From Paracoccaceae bacterium (lineage in GTDB: Bacteria; Pseudomonadota; Alphaproteobacteria; Rhodobacterales; Rhodobacteraceae), in contig JALQYS010000288.1 of the NCBI GenBank assembly GCA_023254015.1, positions 1 to 13,680 of the forward strand: a stretch of DNA of 13,680 nucleotides, given 5' to 3'. The notes beneath the pieces were generated by a model. That model saw only the letters and a list, made by a program, of their open reading frames with translations. It ran no database searches and had not been told where the DNA came from. Within the stretch, counting starts at the first letter, position 1; every line of letters starts with the position of its first letter. The position numbers and the translations under genes were made by a program. Below, one piece after another: positions 12,924 to 13,680 of the stretch.

Positions 12924-13680
12924 TGAAGGCGCTGGCGAAAGTGAAACCCGAGGTGGGGCTGTGGCAGGTGGACCGCCCGGTGCCCGAGATCGGGCCCGAG
13001 GATGTGCTAATCCGGGTGAAGAAAACCGGCATCTGCGGTACCGACATTCATATCTGGAACTGGGATGAGTGGGCGGCGCGCACCGTGCCGCTGGGCCTGG
13101 TGACAGGCCATGAATTTGCGGGCGAGATCGTGGCCAAGGGGGCGCTGGTCGAGGGGCTGGAGATTGGCCAGCGCTGCTCGGGCGAGGGGCATCTGATCGG
13201 CAAGCTGTCGCGTCAGTCGCGTGCGGGCAAGTTCCATCTTGATCCGGCGACGCGGGGGATCGGTGTCAACGAACAGGGGGCCTTTGCCGAATATCTGCGG
13301 CTGCCGGCCTTCAACGTGGTGCCCTTGCCCGACAGCATCGATGACGAGATCGGCGCCATTCTGGACCCTTTGGGCAATGCCGTGCACACCGCCCTCAGCT
13401 TTGATCTGGTGGGGGAGGATGTGCTGATCACCGGTGCGGGCCCCATCGGCATCATGGCCGCCGCCGTCGCCCGCCATGTCGGCGCGCGTCATGTGGTGAT
13501 TACCGATGTCAACCAGGCGCGGCTGGATCTGGCGGCCCAAGTGGCCGATGTGGTGCCGGTGAACGTGGCGCAGACCGATCTGCGCTCGGTCTATCCATCC
13601 TTGAAGATGAGCCAAGGCTTTGACGTCGGCATGGAGATGAGCGGCAATCAGCAGGCGCTGGATCAGATGGTGGACAATCT
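12923..13680 (+). CDS. tdh: L-threonine 3-dehydrogenase, N-terminal 252 residues
   Basis: A zinc-dependent medium-chain dehydrogenase that oxidises L-threonine with NAD+ to 2-amino-3-ketobutyrate, the substrate of Kbl. The gene is cut by the right window edge (252 of roughly 340 residues present). Catalytic-site residues are in place: Cys38 (KTGICGTDIHIWNWDEW), His63 and Glu64 (TGHEFAGEI), and His90 (GEGH). The NAD-binding motif GAGPIG is at 171-176 with Asp195 (ITDVN) for the adenosine ribose. The structural-zinc lobe is unusual: residues 93, 96, 99 and 107, all Cys in E. coli Tdh at the same numbers, are Gly, Ser, Ser and Asp here. The rest aligns closely with E. coli Tdh without gaps in this region. 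The ATG overlaps the kbl TGA. Confidence 0.95.
   Translation, partial: MKALAKVKPEVGLWQVDRPVPEIGPEDVLIRVKKTGICGTDIHIWNWDEWAARTVPLGLVTGHEFAGEIVAKGALVEGLEIGQRCSGEGHLIGKLSRQSRAGKFHLDPATRGIGVNEQGAFAEYLRLPAFNVVPLPDSIDDEIGAILDPLGNAVHTALSFDLVGEDVLITGAGPIGIMAAAVARHVGARHVVITDVNQARLDLAAQVADVVPVNVAQTDLRSVYPSLKMSQGFDVGMEMSGNQQALDQMVDN

Overview
The window looks like a chromosomal segment of a high-GC alphaproteobacterium, most likely Rhodobacteraceae (Rhodobacter/Paracoccus-like). Reasons: strong third-position G/C bias, the protein signatures (tandem cold-shock-domain protein, alphaproteobacterial SelO, a threonine dehydrogenase lacking the structural zinc cysteines), and GC-rich intergenic hairpins with few U-tract terminators. 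It is mostly housekeeping metabolism. I see no insertion sequence, prophage, CRISPR array or toxin-antitoxin pair.

Left part, bases 1-6697, all genes on the minus strand. It holds the N-terminal part of a membrane-anchored PpiD/SurA-type periplasmic chaperone (cut by the window edge) and a 664-residue predicted type I-secreted protein that joins a clan GH-A-like glycosidase barrel to eight RTX calcium-binding nonapeptides. After a 322-bp gap comes a probable operon transcribed fabI -> LysE-type exporter -> second LysE-type exporter -> gpt (purine phosphoribosyltransferase) -> class I/II aminotransferase, closing with a 10-bp perfect hairpin.

Middle part, 6698-9447, plus strand. fabI diverges from pdxH (pyridoxine phosphate oxidase) across a 111-bp region holding a strong hairpin. 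Then come a two-domain cold-shock protein overlapped by an exported DUF192 protein, a complete tRNA-Pro(UGG), and an exported protein of unknown function.

Right part, 9526-13680, plus strand: selO (protein AMPylase pseudokinase), an XRE-cupin regulator, and the threonine catabolic pair kbl-tdh (stop and start overlap by 1 base; tdh is cut by the window edge). Threonine dehydrogenase makes 2-amino-3-ketobutyrate and Kbl cleaves it with CoA to glycine and acetyl-CoA. The region between regulator and kbl carries a TTGACA promoter surrounded by repeated TCCGTT half-sites, including a perfect ATCCGT-4-ACGGAT palindrome. This is a good candidate operator for the adjacent XRE-cupin protein.

The most interesting items are that operator, the total loss of the four structural-zinc cysteines in threonine dehydrogenase, the secreted GH-A/RTX fusion, and a 32-bp intergenic repeat present twice in opposite orientation (31/32 identical). 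I did not find anything I can defend as a wholly new system.
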